Source of the DNA: RHKX01 sp963823275
Lineage (GTDB): Bacteria > Actinomycetota > Thermoleophilia > Solirubrobacterales > 70-9
Direction of reading: 5' to 3'
DNA: 64,000 nucleotides
NCBI GenBank assembly: GCA_963823275.1
Contig: CAWGKW010000002.1
Coordinates: 620,001 to 684,000, forward strand
In this document: positions 55,875 to 63,969 of the stretch, one piece after another
Position numbering within the stretch: position 1 is the first letter of the stretch
Layout of the letters: each line of letters starts with the position of its first letter
Made by a program: the position numbers and the translations under genes
The notes under the pieces: generated by a model
Database searches by the model: none
The model's input: the letters and a program-made list of their open reading frames with translations, nothing else
Told to the model about the DNA's origin: nothing

Positions 55875-57377
55875 TTAAGCGGGCCAGCGTTCCAGGCGGA
55901 TCGCACCGTCGCTCGCCACGACGTGATGGCGTAGGTCGAGCTCCGGGTCGGGGCCGGGGAAGTCCGAGCGCCGGTGCACCCCGCGGGATTCGCGCCGGGC
56001 GAGTGCCGACGCGGCGATCAGCTTGGCCAGTGGATAGGGATCTCTGAGTAGGCGCTTGAGGCGCTGCGCGTCACGCACCGGACCGGCGAGATCCCAGACG
56101 GCCTGGCGGGTCTCGGTGGTCGGGGCGGGGAACTCGGGTTCGTCGGTCGGTCTGGGGGGATCCGGGTCCGAGGCCTGGCCGGCGAGCGCCGCGCGGGCTG
56201 CGCGGGTGCCGAAGACGAAGCACTCACTCAGCGAGTTCGAGGCGAGGCGGTTGGCCCCGTGCAGCCCCGTACAGGCGGCCTCTCCGACCGCCAGCAGTCC
56301 CGGCAGGCTGCTGCGCCCGTCGAGGTCGGTTCGAACGCCGCCGATCAGATAGTGGGCGGCGGGCGCGACGGGGACCAGGTCGGTCGTCGGATCGATGCCG
56401 ATCGATTGCAGGGTCTGAGTGATCGTCGGAAACCGCTCCATCGGCACCGACCGGAGGTCGAGCTCCACCGCCGCGGTCGAGTCGGCCCTGATGCGATCGA
56501 GGATGGCGGCGGTCACCTGATCACGCGGCGCGAGCTCGTCGGTGAACCGACGGCCTGCGGCGTCGAGCAGCAGCGCACCCTCGCCGCGGACCGCCTCCGT
56601 GATCAGCCAGCCGTCGAGCTCCTCGCCGGGCAGAGCCAGCGCCGTTGGGTGGAACTGACAGAGTTCGAGATCGGCGAGGTCGGCGCCGGCTGAGTGGGCG
56701 AGGACGGCTCCGGCACCGATCGCGCCCCGGGGGTTCGTGGTCCGCCGCCAGAGCGCCGCGCCGCCACCGGTGGCAAGGATCGTGGTGGCGGCCGGGACCG
56801 GGCCGCGGTCTGTCAGAACCCCGTGGCAACGTGAGCCGTCGGACCAGAGCGCGAGCGCCGAAGCCCCCTCCAAGACCTCAATCCGGTCGTGCGCGGCCGC
56901 GAGCTGAGCCAGTCGGCTCGTCAGTGCACGGCCCGTCTCGGCGCCCCCCGCATGAACGATCCGACGGGCCGAATGCCCGCCCTCGAGGCCGAGGGAAAGC
57001 GCACCGTCGGCCTGCAGGTCGAACTCGACTCCGCGGCTGATCAGCGACTCCACGGCCGCCGGCGCCTCGTTGACGAGCACCTCGACCGCCGCGGGATCGC
57101 AGAGCCCGCGACCCGCGTTGAGCGTGTCCTCCGCGTGCCTGGCGGGTGAATCGTCGGGCGCGATCGCCGCCGCCAGCCCTCCCTGGGCCCGGAAGCTCGC
57201 CGTCTCGGTCAACGGTTTGCGGGAGATCATCACGACGCGCCCGCCGGCCTCGGCCGCCTCGAGGGCCACGTGGAGCCCCGCGGCGCCGCCGCCGACCACT
57301 GCGAGGTCCGCAGGATCGGCGGCGTTGGCGGGAGAGGGGTCGGGCTGCGTCAAGTGGGCGGGTACGGTACCCCGCAT
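55875..57377 (-). CDS. nadB: L-aspartate oxidase
   Basis: Flavoenzyme of about 500 residues that oxidises L-aspartate to iminoaspartate, first step of de novo NAD synthesis. FAD-binding AVVGGGAAGLHVALEAAEAG near the N-terminus, then FRAQGGLAAAIAPDDSPARH, SARRIVHAGGAETG, LATGGGAALWRRTTNPRGAI, LCQFHPTALALPG and GLHGANRLASNSLSECFVFG. The start could be ATG 57377, which leaves 2 bases to the divergent ATG at 57380, or TTG 57350. nadA and nadC are not in the window. Confidence 0.92.
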   Translation of the reverse strand: MRGTVPAHLTQPDPSPANAADPADLAVVGGGAAGLHVALEAAEAGGRVVMISRKPLTETASFRAQGGLAAAIAPDDSPARHAEDTLNAGRGLCDPAAVEVLVNEAPAAVESLISRGVEFDLQADGALSLGLEGGHSARRIVHAGGAETGRALTSRLAQLAAAHDRIEVLEGASALALWSDGSRCHGVLTDRGPVPAATTILATGGGAALWRRTTNPRGAIGAGAVLAHSAGADLADLELCQFHPTALALPGEELDGWLITEAVRGEGALLLDAAGRRFTDELAPRDQVTAAILDRIRADSTAAVELDLRSVPMERFPTITQTLQSIGIDPTTDLVPVAPAAHYLIGGVRTDLDGRSSLPGLLAVGEAACTGLHGANRLASNSLSECFVFGTRAARAALAGQASDPDPPRPTDEPEFPAPTTETRQAVWDLAGPVRDAQRLKRLLRDPYPLAKLIAASALARRESRGVHRRSDFPGPDPELDLRHHVVASDGAIRLERWPA

Positions 57378-57379
57378 CG

Positions 57380-58405
57380 ATGGGTATCTATCTCCGACAC
57401 CCCTCTTCGCTCCTTCACGGGACCGTTTCTCATCCCGAGAACGCCGGTCGGATCCGGGCGATCGAGACCATGCTGGACGACGCGGGGTGGCCTGGGCTCG
57501 ACGTCCTCGAGCCACCGCCGGCCGATCGCGACTGGCTATTGCGGGTACACGATCCCCGGCTGGTCGATGCGATCGATGCCCTCTGTGCGGCGGGTGGAGG
57601 TGCAATCGATGCCGACACGATGGTCACCGGTGATTCCTGGGAGGCGGCGCTTCGGGCCGCGGGCGCGGCGGCCACCGGGGCTGAGCGTCTGCTCGCGGGT
57701 GAATCGGATTTCGCCTTCTGCGGGCTGCGCCCTCCGGGCCACCACGCCGAATCCGATCGGTCGATGGGATTCTGTCTCTTCAACAACGTCGCGGTCGGGG
57801 CGGCGCATGCGATCGCCGAATGCGGCGCCGAGCGGGTTCTGATCCTCGACTGGGACGTGCACCACGGCAACGGGACCGCCGAGATCTTCGAGGACCGCGG
57901 CGACGTGCTCTTCATCAGCATCCACCAGAGTCCGCTCTACCCGGGTACGGGGATGGCCAACGAGATCGGCACGGGGCCCGGGCTCGGAGCGACCATGAAC
58001 CTGCCGGTCCCGCCCGGCTCCGGAGGCCCTGAGTTCATTGGCCTGGTCGAGCACGTGGTCAGCCCCGTCGCGCGGGCCTACCGGCCGGATCTGATCGCGA
58101 TCTCGGCCGGCTACGATGCCCACGCCGCCGACCCACTTGCCGACTGCGAGGTCGAAACCGCCGACTACGCGACGATGGCCAGACACCTTCGCGACCTCGG
58201 GGTCGAGGTCGGAGCCCCGATCATGGTCTGTCTGGAGGGGGGCTATGAGCCCGAGGCGCTGGCGAGTTCAGTCCTGGCGACGATCGCCGCGCTCGGAGAC
58301 CACGAGTCGCCGGAGTCGGTGGAGGCGGTGCCGATGGTCGAGGGCGCGGTGCGGCGTGCCGCCGGCCTCGAGTGGTGGCGGTCCGCCTTCAGTCCGAGTC
58401 GCTAG
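57380..58405 (+). CDS. Histone deacetylase-like amidohydrolase (AcuC/HDAC family)
   Basis: Zinc amidohydrolase of 341 residues that removes acetyl or other acyl groups from lysine or polyamines. GLRPPGHHAESDRSMGFCLF holds the catalytic His pair, ILDWDVHHGNGTAEIF two zinc ligands (Asp, His), and SAGYDAHAADPL the third Asp. N-terminal LRHPSSLLHGTVSHPENAGR is also family-typical. ATG 57380 chosen because similarity begins here. Convergent 17-base overlap with the coiled-coil gene. Divergent from nadB. Confidence 0.92.
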   Translation: MGIYLRHPSSLLHGTVSHPENAGRIRAIETMLDDAGWPGLDVLEPPPADRDWLLRVHDPRLVDAIDALCAAGGGAIDADTMVTGDSWEAALRAAGAAATGAERLLAGESDFAFCGLRPPGHHAESDRSMGFCLFNNVAVGAAHAIAECGAERVLILDWDVHHGNGTAEIFEDRGDVLFISIHQSPLYPGTGMANEIGTGPGLGATMNLPVPPGSGGPEFIGLVEHVVSPVARAYRPDLIAISAGYDAHAADPLADCEVETADYATMARHLRDLGVEVGAPIMVCLEGGYEPEALASSVLATIAALGDHESPESVEAVPMVEGAVRRAAGLEWWRSAFSPSR

Positions 58406-60089
58406 ACCGGGCGGCCCTTTCGGCCTCGGCCCGCACCGATTTCGTCTGCTCCCGGAGCCAGTCGGCGGCGGCCTGACGGACCTCGCTGATCGTCGCGGCG
58501 GCCTCGACCTCGACCGCCCGGGCCCTCTCCTCCGACTTCCGGGCCCGCTCCTCGGCCTCCGCGACCTTCGCCTGGACCTCCTGCTCGGATCGCACGGCGG
58601 CGGCGATCGCGTCGGTGAGCTCCTCCTCGCGATCCCGCATCCGCTCGGCGACGTTCTGGTCGGCCACGGCCTGTGCTTGTGTGACTGCGATCTCCAGCTG
58701 AGCGGCCGATTCCTCCTGCAGCCGAAGCTTCTCAACCTCGAGGTTCTGCTCAGCGGCGCTGACCCGCTCGGCCGCCTCGACGGCCTGGCCTTCGATCTCG
58801 TCGAGGCGCTCATGCGATTGCTCGATGGCGGTGGCCTTGTCCTCGCGTTCACTCTGAAGTTCGCGTTCCCGTTTTCCGAGCAGCTCCGCGAACCGCTCCT
58901 CGGCGGCGCGTCGGGCCACGGCCACCTCCGATCGGATCCGCTCCTCGGCATCAGCCTCGATCCGGGCGATTCGCTCCGCGGTCTTGCTCTCAGCCGCCTC
59001 GAGGGCGCGTTGCTCGAGCTCCCGGCGCCGGGGCTCCGATGTGCGCTCGAGCTCGACTTCCAGCTCCGCTCGACCTTCGGCGCGGGCCGCCTCGAGCCTG
59101 CTCTCGATGTCTCCGTCGCCCACCGACTCGATTCCCTCGCGGCGCCCGGCCTCACGAGACTCCGCCGCTCGTGCGTCGGCCTCCTCGTTGGCATGCTTCA
59201 GCTCGCTCCGCAGGCCTTCGGCTTCGGCAGCGGCCAATGCGGAGGGGGGAGCATCGGGAGCCCCCGGTTCGGCGGATGCGGTGCCTTCGGCGCGGATCCG
59301 CGCGACCTCCTCGCGGACCCGCTGCTGGGCCTCGGCCCTGAGCTTGACGACCTGCTGGCGCAGCCATTGGGTCGCGGCCTCGCGGGCCTCGACCTCGACC
59401 TCGTCGCGCTCCTTGGCGAGCCGCTCGGCACGCTCCTCCGCCTGACCGGCTCGCGCCTCGGCCTCGCGCAGCCGGGAGGAGAGATCATCGATCTCCGATC
59501 TCGCGTTTGCCTTCGCCTGCTCGAGATCCCTCTCCAGGGCGAGGATCTCGTCGTGGGAGCGGATCTCGGCCACCTGGGCCGCCTCGTCCGCGGCGGCCTG
59601 GATCCGCTGCCCGGCCGGCGGCTCGGAAACTCCGCCGGCGGCCTCGATGCCGGCCGCCGCATCGGCATCGGCCGCCGTGTCGTCGCCACGTTCCTCGCCT
59701 TCGCCGCCGCCCGTGCCCCCGTCCGGGAGGTCGTCGTGGGTGTGCTCCGGCTCCGGCGAGCGCCGGGGTGCGACCGGGGAGGGGGGTGCCCACTCGGCCG
59801 TCCCGGTATCCGGGTCGAAGGGCCGGATCCCCGCCCTCTCCTCGGAGCCTTCGGTGGCCGGCGCGTCGAGTCCCGTTTCGTTGCTGGTTTCGAACGTCCC
59901 CGTGTCCGTTTCCGCCGGGGCCACCTGCTCCCAGTCCTCGGTGTTGAAGGGGTCGCTGTCGGGGGGCTCGGTCGTGGGGTAGAGAGCGGTCACGGGGTCG
60001 TCCTCGGCACCCGCGGAAGCGGTCGGCGTCGCATCGGGCTCGCCCTCGCGTTTGCCCTTGCGACCGAAGATCCCTCTCCATCGAGCCAT
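58389..60089 (-). CDS. Long coiled-coil protein
   Basis: 566 residues. Residues 1-165 are acidic and disordered after a basic start (MARWRGIFGRKGKREGE). From about 170 to 560 the sequence is continuous charged heptad coiled coil (AEERAERLAKERDEVEVEAR, VEVELERTSEPRRREL and similar). A motif occurs twice, in AATQWLRQQVVKLRAEAQQR near residue 238 and in AAADWLREQTKSVRAEAERA near 545, at the two ends of the coil. No transmembrane segment. It might be a structural or polar scaffold protein; function unknown. Confidence 0.7.
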   Translation of the reverse strand: MARWRGIFGRKGKREGEPDATPTASAGAEDDPVTALYPTTEPPDSDPFNTEDWEQVAPAETDTGTFETSNETGLDAPATEGSEERAGIRPFDPDTGTAEWAPPSPVAPRRSPEPEHTHDDLPDGGTGGGEGEERGDDTAADADAAAGIEAAGGVSEPPAGQRIQAAADEAAQVAEIRSHDEILALERDLEQAKANARSEIDDLSSRLREAEARAGQAEERAERLAKERDEVEVEAREAATQWLRQQVVKLRAEAQQRVREEVARIRAEGTASAEPGAPDAPPSALAAAEAEGLRSELKHANEEADARAAESREAGRREGIESVGDGDIESRLEAARAEGRAELEVELERTSEPRRRELEQRALEAAESKTAERIARIEADAEERIRSEVAVARRAAEERFAELLGKRERELQSEREDKATAIEQSHERLDEIEGQAVEAAERVSAAEQNLEVEKLRLQEESAAQLEIAVTQAQAVADQNVAERMRDREEELTDAIAAAVRSEQEVQAKVAEAEERARKSEERARAVEVEAAATISEVRQAAADWLREQTKSVRAEAERAARSSDSD

Positions 60090-60259
60090 CGGCCGCCGCA
60101 GGTTACGCGATCAGGGCCGAGCGCCGAATCCGCGATTTCACAGTGGCGGCACGGAGTTGTTCGCGGGTGGTCACATCGGGGCATTGATCGGTGGGCTCCC
60201 AACCCCAACGATTGACGGCGTCAACGAACTCGGCGTCTCACGCCGGGAAAGGAGTTCCG

Positions 60260-60514
60260 ATGTACGCATATTTTGGCCTCTTGCACGCTCGAGGTGCGGT
60301 GGTCGCCGATCGACTGCTCTCGAGACTGACCTCCGAGCGCGGACAGGGGACGGTCGAGTACGTCGGCCTGGTTCTGCTGGTCGCCGCCCTGATGGGTGGC
60401 ATGGTCGCCGCGGTCGGCGGTCTCGGCAGCCTTTCGGGCATCGGTAAGGAATTGGCCGAGGCGATCACCAAGAAGATCATCCAGGGCGTGCAGAAGATCA
60501 CGTTCGGCGGTTGA
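60260..60514 (+). CDS. Flp/Fap-type pilin-like small protein
   Basis: 84 residues with a perfect ribosome binding site (GGAAAGGAG) before ATG 60260. After a 25-residue basic leader, ERGQGTVEYVGLVLLVAALM is the type IVb (Flp) pilin cleavage and hydrophobic segment with the conserved Glu and Tyr. The rest (GIGKELAEAITKKIIQGVQ) is a short amphipathic tail. Flp pilins are assembled by Tad machinery; no tad genes are in the window. Hairpin downstream. Confidence 0.78.
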   Translation: MYAYFGLLHARGAVVADRLLSRLTSERGQGTVEYVGLVLLVAALMGGMVAAVGGLGSLSGIGKELAEAITKKIIQGVQKITFGG

Positions 60515-60530
60515 GGACCCCCGAACTCCT

Positions 60531-60556
60531 GACCACCCGTCCCGGGGCGGGTGGTC
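60531..60556. terminator. Hairpin after the Flp-like pilin gene
   Basis: GACCACCCG and CGGGTGGTC form a perfect 9-bp stem with an 8-base loop, 17 bases past the pilin stop. No T-run, so termination may be Rho-dependent or weak. Confidence 0.5.
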
Positions 60557-60579
60557 GGTGATCTGGGAAACTCACCCGC

Positions 60580-61323
60580 ATGCCTACTGACGCCTTGCCC
60601 GAGGGGGCCCGCAGTTACGAACGCTCGTCCGAGCAGATGCGCCCCGTGACGATCGAGCCCGGGTTCGTACGCACCGCGGACGGTTCGGCGTTGATCTCGA
60701 TCGGAGAGACGCGAGTCATCTGCACAGCCTCCATCCAGGAGGAGGTGCCGCGCTGGATGCGCGGGCGGGGCAAGGGCTGGGTCACCGCCGAGTACGCGAT
60801 GCTGCCCGCCTCGACCGGCGAACGCAAGGAAAGGGACTCCAAGCGTGGCCGCCCGGACGGGAGGTCGATCGAGATCCAGCGGCTGATCGGTCGCGCGTTA
60901 CGTGTGGTCGTCGATTTCGAGGCGCTCGGGGAGCGCGCGGTCTGGGTCGACTGCGATGTGCTGCAGGCTGACGGTGGCACGCGTTGTGCTTCGATCACCG
61001 GCGCCTATGTCGCGCTCAACCTGGCGCTCGCGGGCCTGGTCGAAAGCGGCGATCTGGCTGACCTTCCGTTCACCGGAACCGTCGCGGCTCTCAGCGTGGG
61101 GGTCGTCGACGGAAAGCCACTCTGCGACCTCGACTACTCCGAGGATTCGCGGGCGGAGGTCGACGCCAACGTCGTCATGACCGGCGATGGGGGCCTGGTC
61201 GAAGTGCAGGCGACCGCCGAGCGGACCCCGCTGTCCAGGGCCTCCCTCGATGAGCTGCTCGGTTACGCGGAGGCGGGCATATCCGAGCTTCGCCTCGTGC
61301 AGGAGGAAGCGACGGGGCGGTGA
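60580..61323 (+). CDS. rph: Ribonuclease PH
   Basis: Phosphorolytic 3'-5' exoribonuclease that trims tRNA 3' ends, 247 residues. Blocks: SFVRTADGSALI-like start (EPGFVRTADGSALISIGETR), RGRGKGWVTAEYAMLPASTG, RGRPDGRSIEIQRLIGRALR (phosphate-binding Arg), DCDVLQADGGTRCASITGAY and DLDYSEDSRAEVDANVVMTG. Complete. Its stop overlaps the rdgB start (GTGA); rph, rdgB and the CDF transporter gene form one operon. Confidence 0.95.
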   Translation: MPTDALPEGARSYERSSEQMRPVTIEPGFVRTADGSALISIGETRVICTASIQEEVPRWMRGRGKGWVTAEYAMLPASTGERKERDSKRGRPDGRSIEIQRLIGRALRVVVDFEALGERAVWVDCDVLQADGGTRCASITGAYVALNLALAGLVESGDLADLPFTGTVAALSVGVVDGKPLCDLDYSEDSRAEVDANVVMTGDGGLVEVQATAERTPLSRASLDELLGYAEAGISELRLVQEEATGR

Positions 61324-61919
61324 GCGATCGACGGCACCGGCGGTCGATCGTCGTGGCCACCCGCAACCCCCACAAGCTCGACGAGCTTGGCGAGATCCTC
61401 TCGGGGTACGAACTGGTGCCGCTGCCGGTGGAAGTCGAACTGCCCCCCGAGGATGGTGAGACGTTCGCCGAGAACGCACTCGATAAGGCGAGGGCCGCTC
61501 ATCGGTTGATCGGCTCGGCGGTGATCGCCGACGACTCCGGGATCAGCGCCGCCGCGCTCGGCGGGCGCCCCGGCGTTCGTTCCGCGCGCTACGCGGGCCC
61601 CGATGCCGGCGACGCCGAGAACCTCGCCCTGCTGATCGAGGAGCTCGGGGACGCCGAGGATCGATCGGTGGCCTATGTCTGCGCGATCGTCCACATCGAC
61701 GAGCGGGGAGCCGAGACCGTTCGCGAGGCGCGTTGCGAGGGTCGCCTCGCCGACCGGCCGCGGGGAGATGGTGGGTTCGGCTACGACCCCGCATTCATTC
61801 CCGACGACATCCCCGGCGAGCGGACGATGGCCGAGCTGAGCAGCGCCGAGAAGCACTCGATCTCGCATCGCGGCCGAGCCGCGCGGGCGATCGCCGCCGC
61901 GATCGAGGGGACCGCATGA
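61320..61919 (+). CDS. rdgB: XTP/dITP diphosphatase (RdgB/HAM1)
   Basis: House-cleaning enzyme of 199 residues that destroys deaminated purine nucleotides (XTP, dITP). VATRNPHKLDELGEIL at the N-terminus, DDSGISAAALGGRPGVRSAR for the catalytic Asp region, GDGGFGYDPAFIPDD and EKHSISHRGRAARAI (with the conserved KxxxSHR) are present. GTG start within the rph stop overlap; its own stop overlaps the next gene (ATGA). The rph-rdgB pairing is widespread in bacteria. Confidence 0.95.
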   Translation: MSDRRHRRSIVVATRNPHKLDELGEILSGYELVPLPVEVELPPEDGETFAENALDKARAAHRLIGSAVIADDSGISAAALGGRPGVRSARYAGPDAGDAENLALLIEELGDAEDRSVAYVCAIVHIDERGAETVREARCEGRLADRPRGDGGFGYDPAFIPDDIPGERTMAELSSAEKHSISHRGRAARAIAAAIEGTA

Positions 61920-62824
61920 CCTCCACCAAGTCGGGGGCGGCATGGCTCTCGGTCATCTCCAATTGCGTCCTGATCCTGCTCAAGCTCGTCGCCGGATTGC
62001 TGACCGGCTCGATCGCGATCCTCACCGAGGCGGTCCACTCGGCGATCGATCTGGTCGCGTCCTTGATCGCGCTCTTCTCGGTCCGCAAGGCCGAGGAGCC
62101 GGCGGATGAGGACCATCCGTACGGACACGAGAAGGCGGAGAACGTCGCCGCCGGCGCCGAGGCGATGCTGATCCTGCTCGGCGCGGCGATCATCGTGCTG
62201 GAGGCGATCCGTCGTCTGGTCAACGGCTCGGAGGTCAACGACGTCGGGATCGGCATCGCGATCATCGGCATCTCGATCGTCGCCAACCTGGTGGTTTCGG
62301 GTTATCTCTACCGCCGGGCCACCGCGCTCGAGTCCCCGGCACTGGAGGGCGATGCCGCGCACCTGCGCGCCGACGCCGTCACCTCGATCGCCGTGCTGGT
62401 CGGCCTGGTGCTGGTTCAGGTCACCGGGAACGCAGCCTTCGACTCGATCGCGGCGCTGGTGGTCGCGGTCGCGATCGTCGCGACCGGGATCCGGCTTGCG
62501 CGTCGATCCGGCCGGGTGCTGATGGACGAGGCGCTGCCGGACGCCGAGCTGGACCGGATCGAGCAGGTGATCGCGGCAGTCAGGCTCCCGGAGATGGCCG
62601 GCTACCACAAGCTGCGCGGGCGAAGCGCGGGATCACGCCGCCATATCGACATGCACGTGCAGTTCCGCTCGGGAACGAGCCTCGAGGAGGCGCATCGACA
62701 GGCACACGACCTGCGCGACGCGATCGAGGCGGAGTTCACCAATGCCGACGTCCTGATTCACGTTGAGCCGGAGCAGTCCTATCGCGGGGCGACGGACGGG
62801 ACCGGCCCGTTCCGACAGGGTTGA
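61916..62824 (+). CDS. Cation diffusion facilitator (CDF) metal transporter
   Basis: A 302-residue metal/proton antiporter with six helices, pumping Zn, Fe, Mn or similar. Metal residues: EAVHSAIDLVAS in helix 2 (His-X3-Asp), HLRADAVTSIAVL in helix 5 (His, Asp), and HPYGHEKAENVA in the loop. The cytosolic domain begins near residue 205 and ends with HVEPEQSYR. The His/Asp pattern in helices 2 and 5 suits Zn or Fe more than Mn, but the metal is uncertain. ATG 61916 overlaps the rdgB stop. Confidence 0.92.
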   Translation: MTSTKSGAAWLSVISNCVLILLKLVAGLLTGSIAILTEAVHSAIDLVASLIALFSVRKAEEPADEDHPYGHEKAENVAAGAEAMLILLGAAIIVLEAIRRLVNGSEVNDVGIGIAIIGISIVANLVVSGYLYRRATALESPALEGDAAHLRADAVTSIAVLVGLVLVQVTGNAAFDSIAALVVAVAIVATGIRLARRSGRVLMDEALPDAELDRIEQVIAAVRLPEMAGYHKLRGRSAGSRRHIDMHVQFRSGTSLEEAHRQAHDLRDAIEAEFTNADVLIHVEPEQSYRGATDGTGPFRQG

Positions 62825-62846
62825 ACCCTCGCGAAGGGTCGCCCGC

Positions 62847-62987
62847 TCAGGTCAGGTTCACGGCGCCGGCGAGGCCGACGGCGATCAGGGTTACGGCGTA
62901 GCCCGTGTATCCGTTGAGCGCGAGCAGTAAAGCCGCGACGAGACAGATCCCCAGCACCGTGATCCAGGAGGTTCTCGCGAGGTCCAC
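62847..62987 (-). CDS. Small two-helix membrane protein, 46 aa
   Basis: From a GTG at 62987: VDLARTSWITVLGICLVAAL then LLALNGYTGYAVTLIAVGLA and a short end, giving two hydrophobic helices. The open frame extends much further upstream, but that part is antisense to the next gene and looks non-coding. Weak ribosome binding site. Convergent with the CDF gene, 22 bases apart. No family known. Confidence 0.5.
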   Translation of the reverse strand: MDLARTSWITVLGICLVAALLLALNGYTGYAVTLIAVGLAGAVNLT

Positions 62988-63035
62988 GACCGCTATTTTG
63001 CATGAGATGACGAATCGGCGTCCACGCTCAAAGCG

Positions 63036-63389
63036 GTGAGCACGAAAACTGCAGGTTCGGGTTCCGCAGCGGAGGCGGCCTTGAAGGACCTGATCGCGTC
63101 GAGCCCCGGCCTGAGGGCATGCGCGATTCTCGATCTGAAGGGCGCCGTCGTCGCCGAGAGCGCGCCGAACGAGTGGGCGGCGGGGGCGACCGAGATCTGG
63201 AGCGCGGCGACCGACGAATCCAGGCCTGAGCCGACGCAGGTCCACGTCGCCAACGACGACGGCGAGGTCTACGCGGTTCGCGGCCGGGCGGGCTCGGCGA
63301 TCGCCGTGGCCGATCGATTCACCCTCGCCTCGCTCATGTTCTGCGATCTCCGATCGGCTCTCCGCCGGCTCGAGGGGCCTCCGGCGTGA
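63036..63389 (+). CDS. Roadblock/LC7-like small protein
   Basis: 117 residues from a GTG at 63036. AAEAALKDLIASSPGLRACA, ILDLKGAVVAESAP and YAVRGRAGSAIAVADRF then LMFCDLRSALRRL follow the Roadblock/LC7 layout (helix, two strands, short helix, strands, helix). Bacterial members regulate small GTPases such as MglA; no GTPase is nearby. The assignment is structural impression, so moderate confidence. Stop overlaps the next gene start (GTGA). Confidence 0.55.
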   Translation: MSTKTAGSGSAAEAALKDLIASSPGLRACAILDLKGAVVAESAPNEWAAGATEIWSAATDESRPEPTQVHVANDDGEVYAVRGRAGSAIAVADRFTLASLMFCDLRSALRRLEGPPA

Positions 63390-63598
63390 TCGAGAAGCCG
63401 CACCGCTTTCTGCTCGATCGGGTCTCCTCCTACGGCGAGGAGGGCAAGGCCTACCTGCGCCGCCGGAAGATGCGCAGCCGTCCCTTCGCTCGCGTCTGGT
63501 TCGCGGGTGGGGAGGAGGTGGCGCTGGATTCGGGACCCAACGGAGAGCGGCTCTTCGACGTTGCCGCCGGCCTGATCGACTCCAACGACGAGGCCTAG
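63386..63598 (+). CDS. Hypothetical protein, 70 aa
   Basis: GTG at 63386 overlaps the preceding stop. Basic protein: IEKPHRFLLDRVSSYGEEGK, then LRRRKMRSRPFARVWFAGGE. No known family. Translational coupling suggests it works with the Roadblock-like protein. Nothing further can be said. Confidence 0.6.
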   Translation: MIEKPHRFLLDRVSSYGEEGKAYLRRRKMRSRPFARVWFAGGEEVALDSGPNGERLFDVAAGLIDSNDEA

Positions 63599-63642
63599 GG
63601 GACTGAGGGGGCGCGGAATCCGACCGCGGGGTTAGCGGGTAA

Positions 63643-63882
63643 ATGTCAGTCGTCGATCTGTCCGGGCTCGCCCCGGAGGAGTTGGATGCAGTCGAGTCGG
63701 CGCTCGAGCGTGAGCCGGAGCTCGGCGACGAGCTCGAGATGATCCTCGGCGCCCTCGAGGGGGGCGTTCGCATCGCCTTCTGGCGGGCCTTCATCGATCA
63801 CGGTGGAACCGGTGATCGTCCTGCCGCTGCGGTCCTGCCGGCCCTCGTGGCTGCGGCGAGGGGCCGAGCCGGTCGGGCCTGA
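63643..63882 (+). CDS. Hypothetical protein, 79 aa
   Basis: ATG at 63643. Acidic helical start (LSGLAPEELDAVESALEREP, ELGDELEMILGALEGGVRIA) and an Ala-rich, basic end. Not recognised. 44 bases after the previous gene on the same strand; probably the last member of the small run. Confidence 0.5.
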   Translation: MSVVDLSGLAPEELDAVESALEREPELGDELEMILGALEGGVRIAFWRAFIDHGGTGDRPAAAVLPALVAAARGRAGRA

Positions 63883-63969
63883 GCCACGGGGGGCGTCGGC
63901 CCCCGGGCCGGGATTGACGGGACGAGGCGCCGGGTTTCCGGGGTCCTTGCCCGATCAGGAGGAGCTTCG

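Noticed and set aside
62988..63794. Extended minus-strand frame upstream of the small two-helix protein
   Set aside because: It overlaps three plus-strand small genes and is Ser/Arg-rich without similarity.
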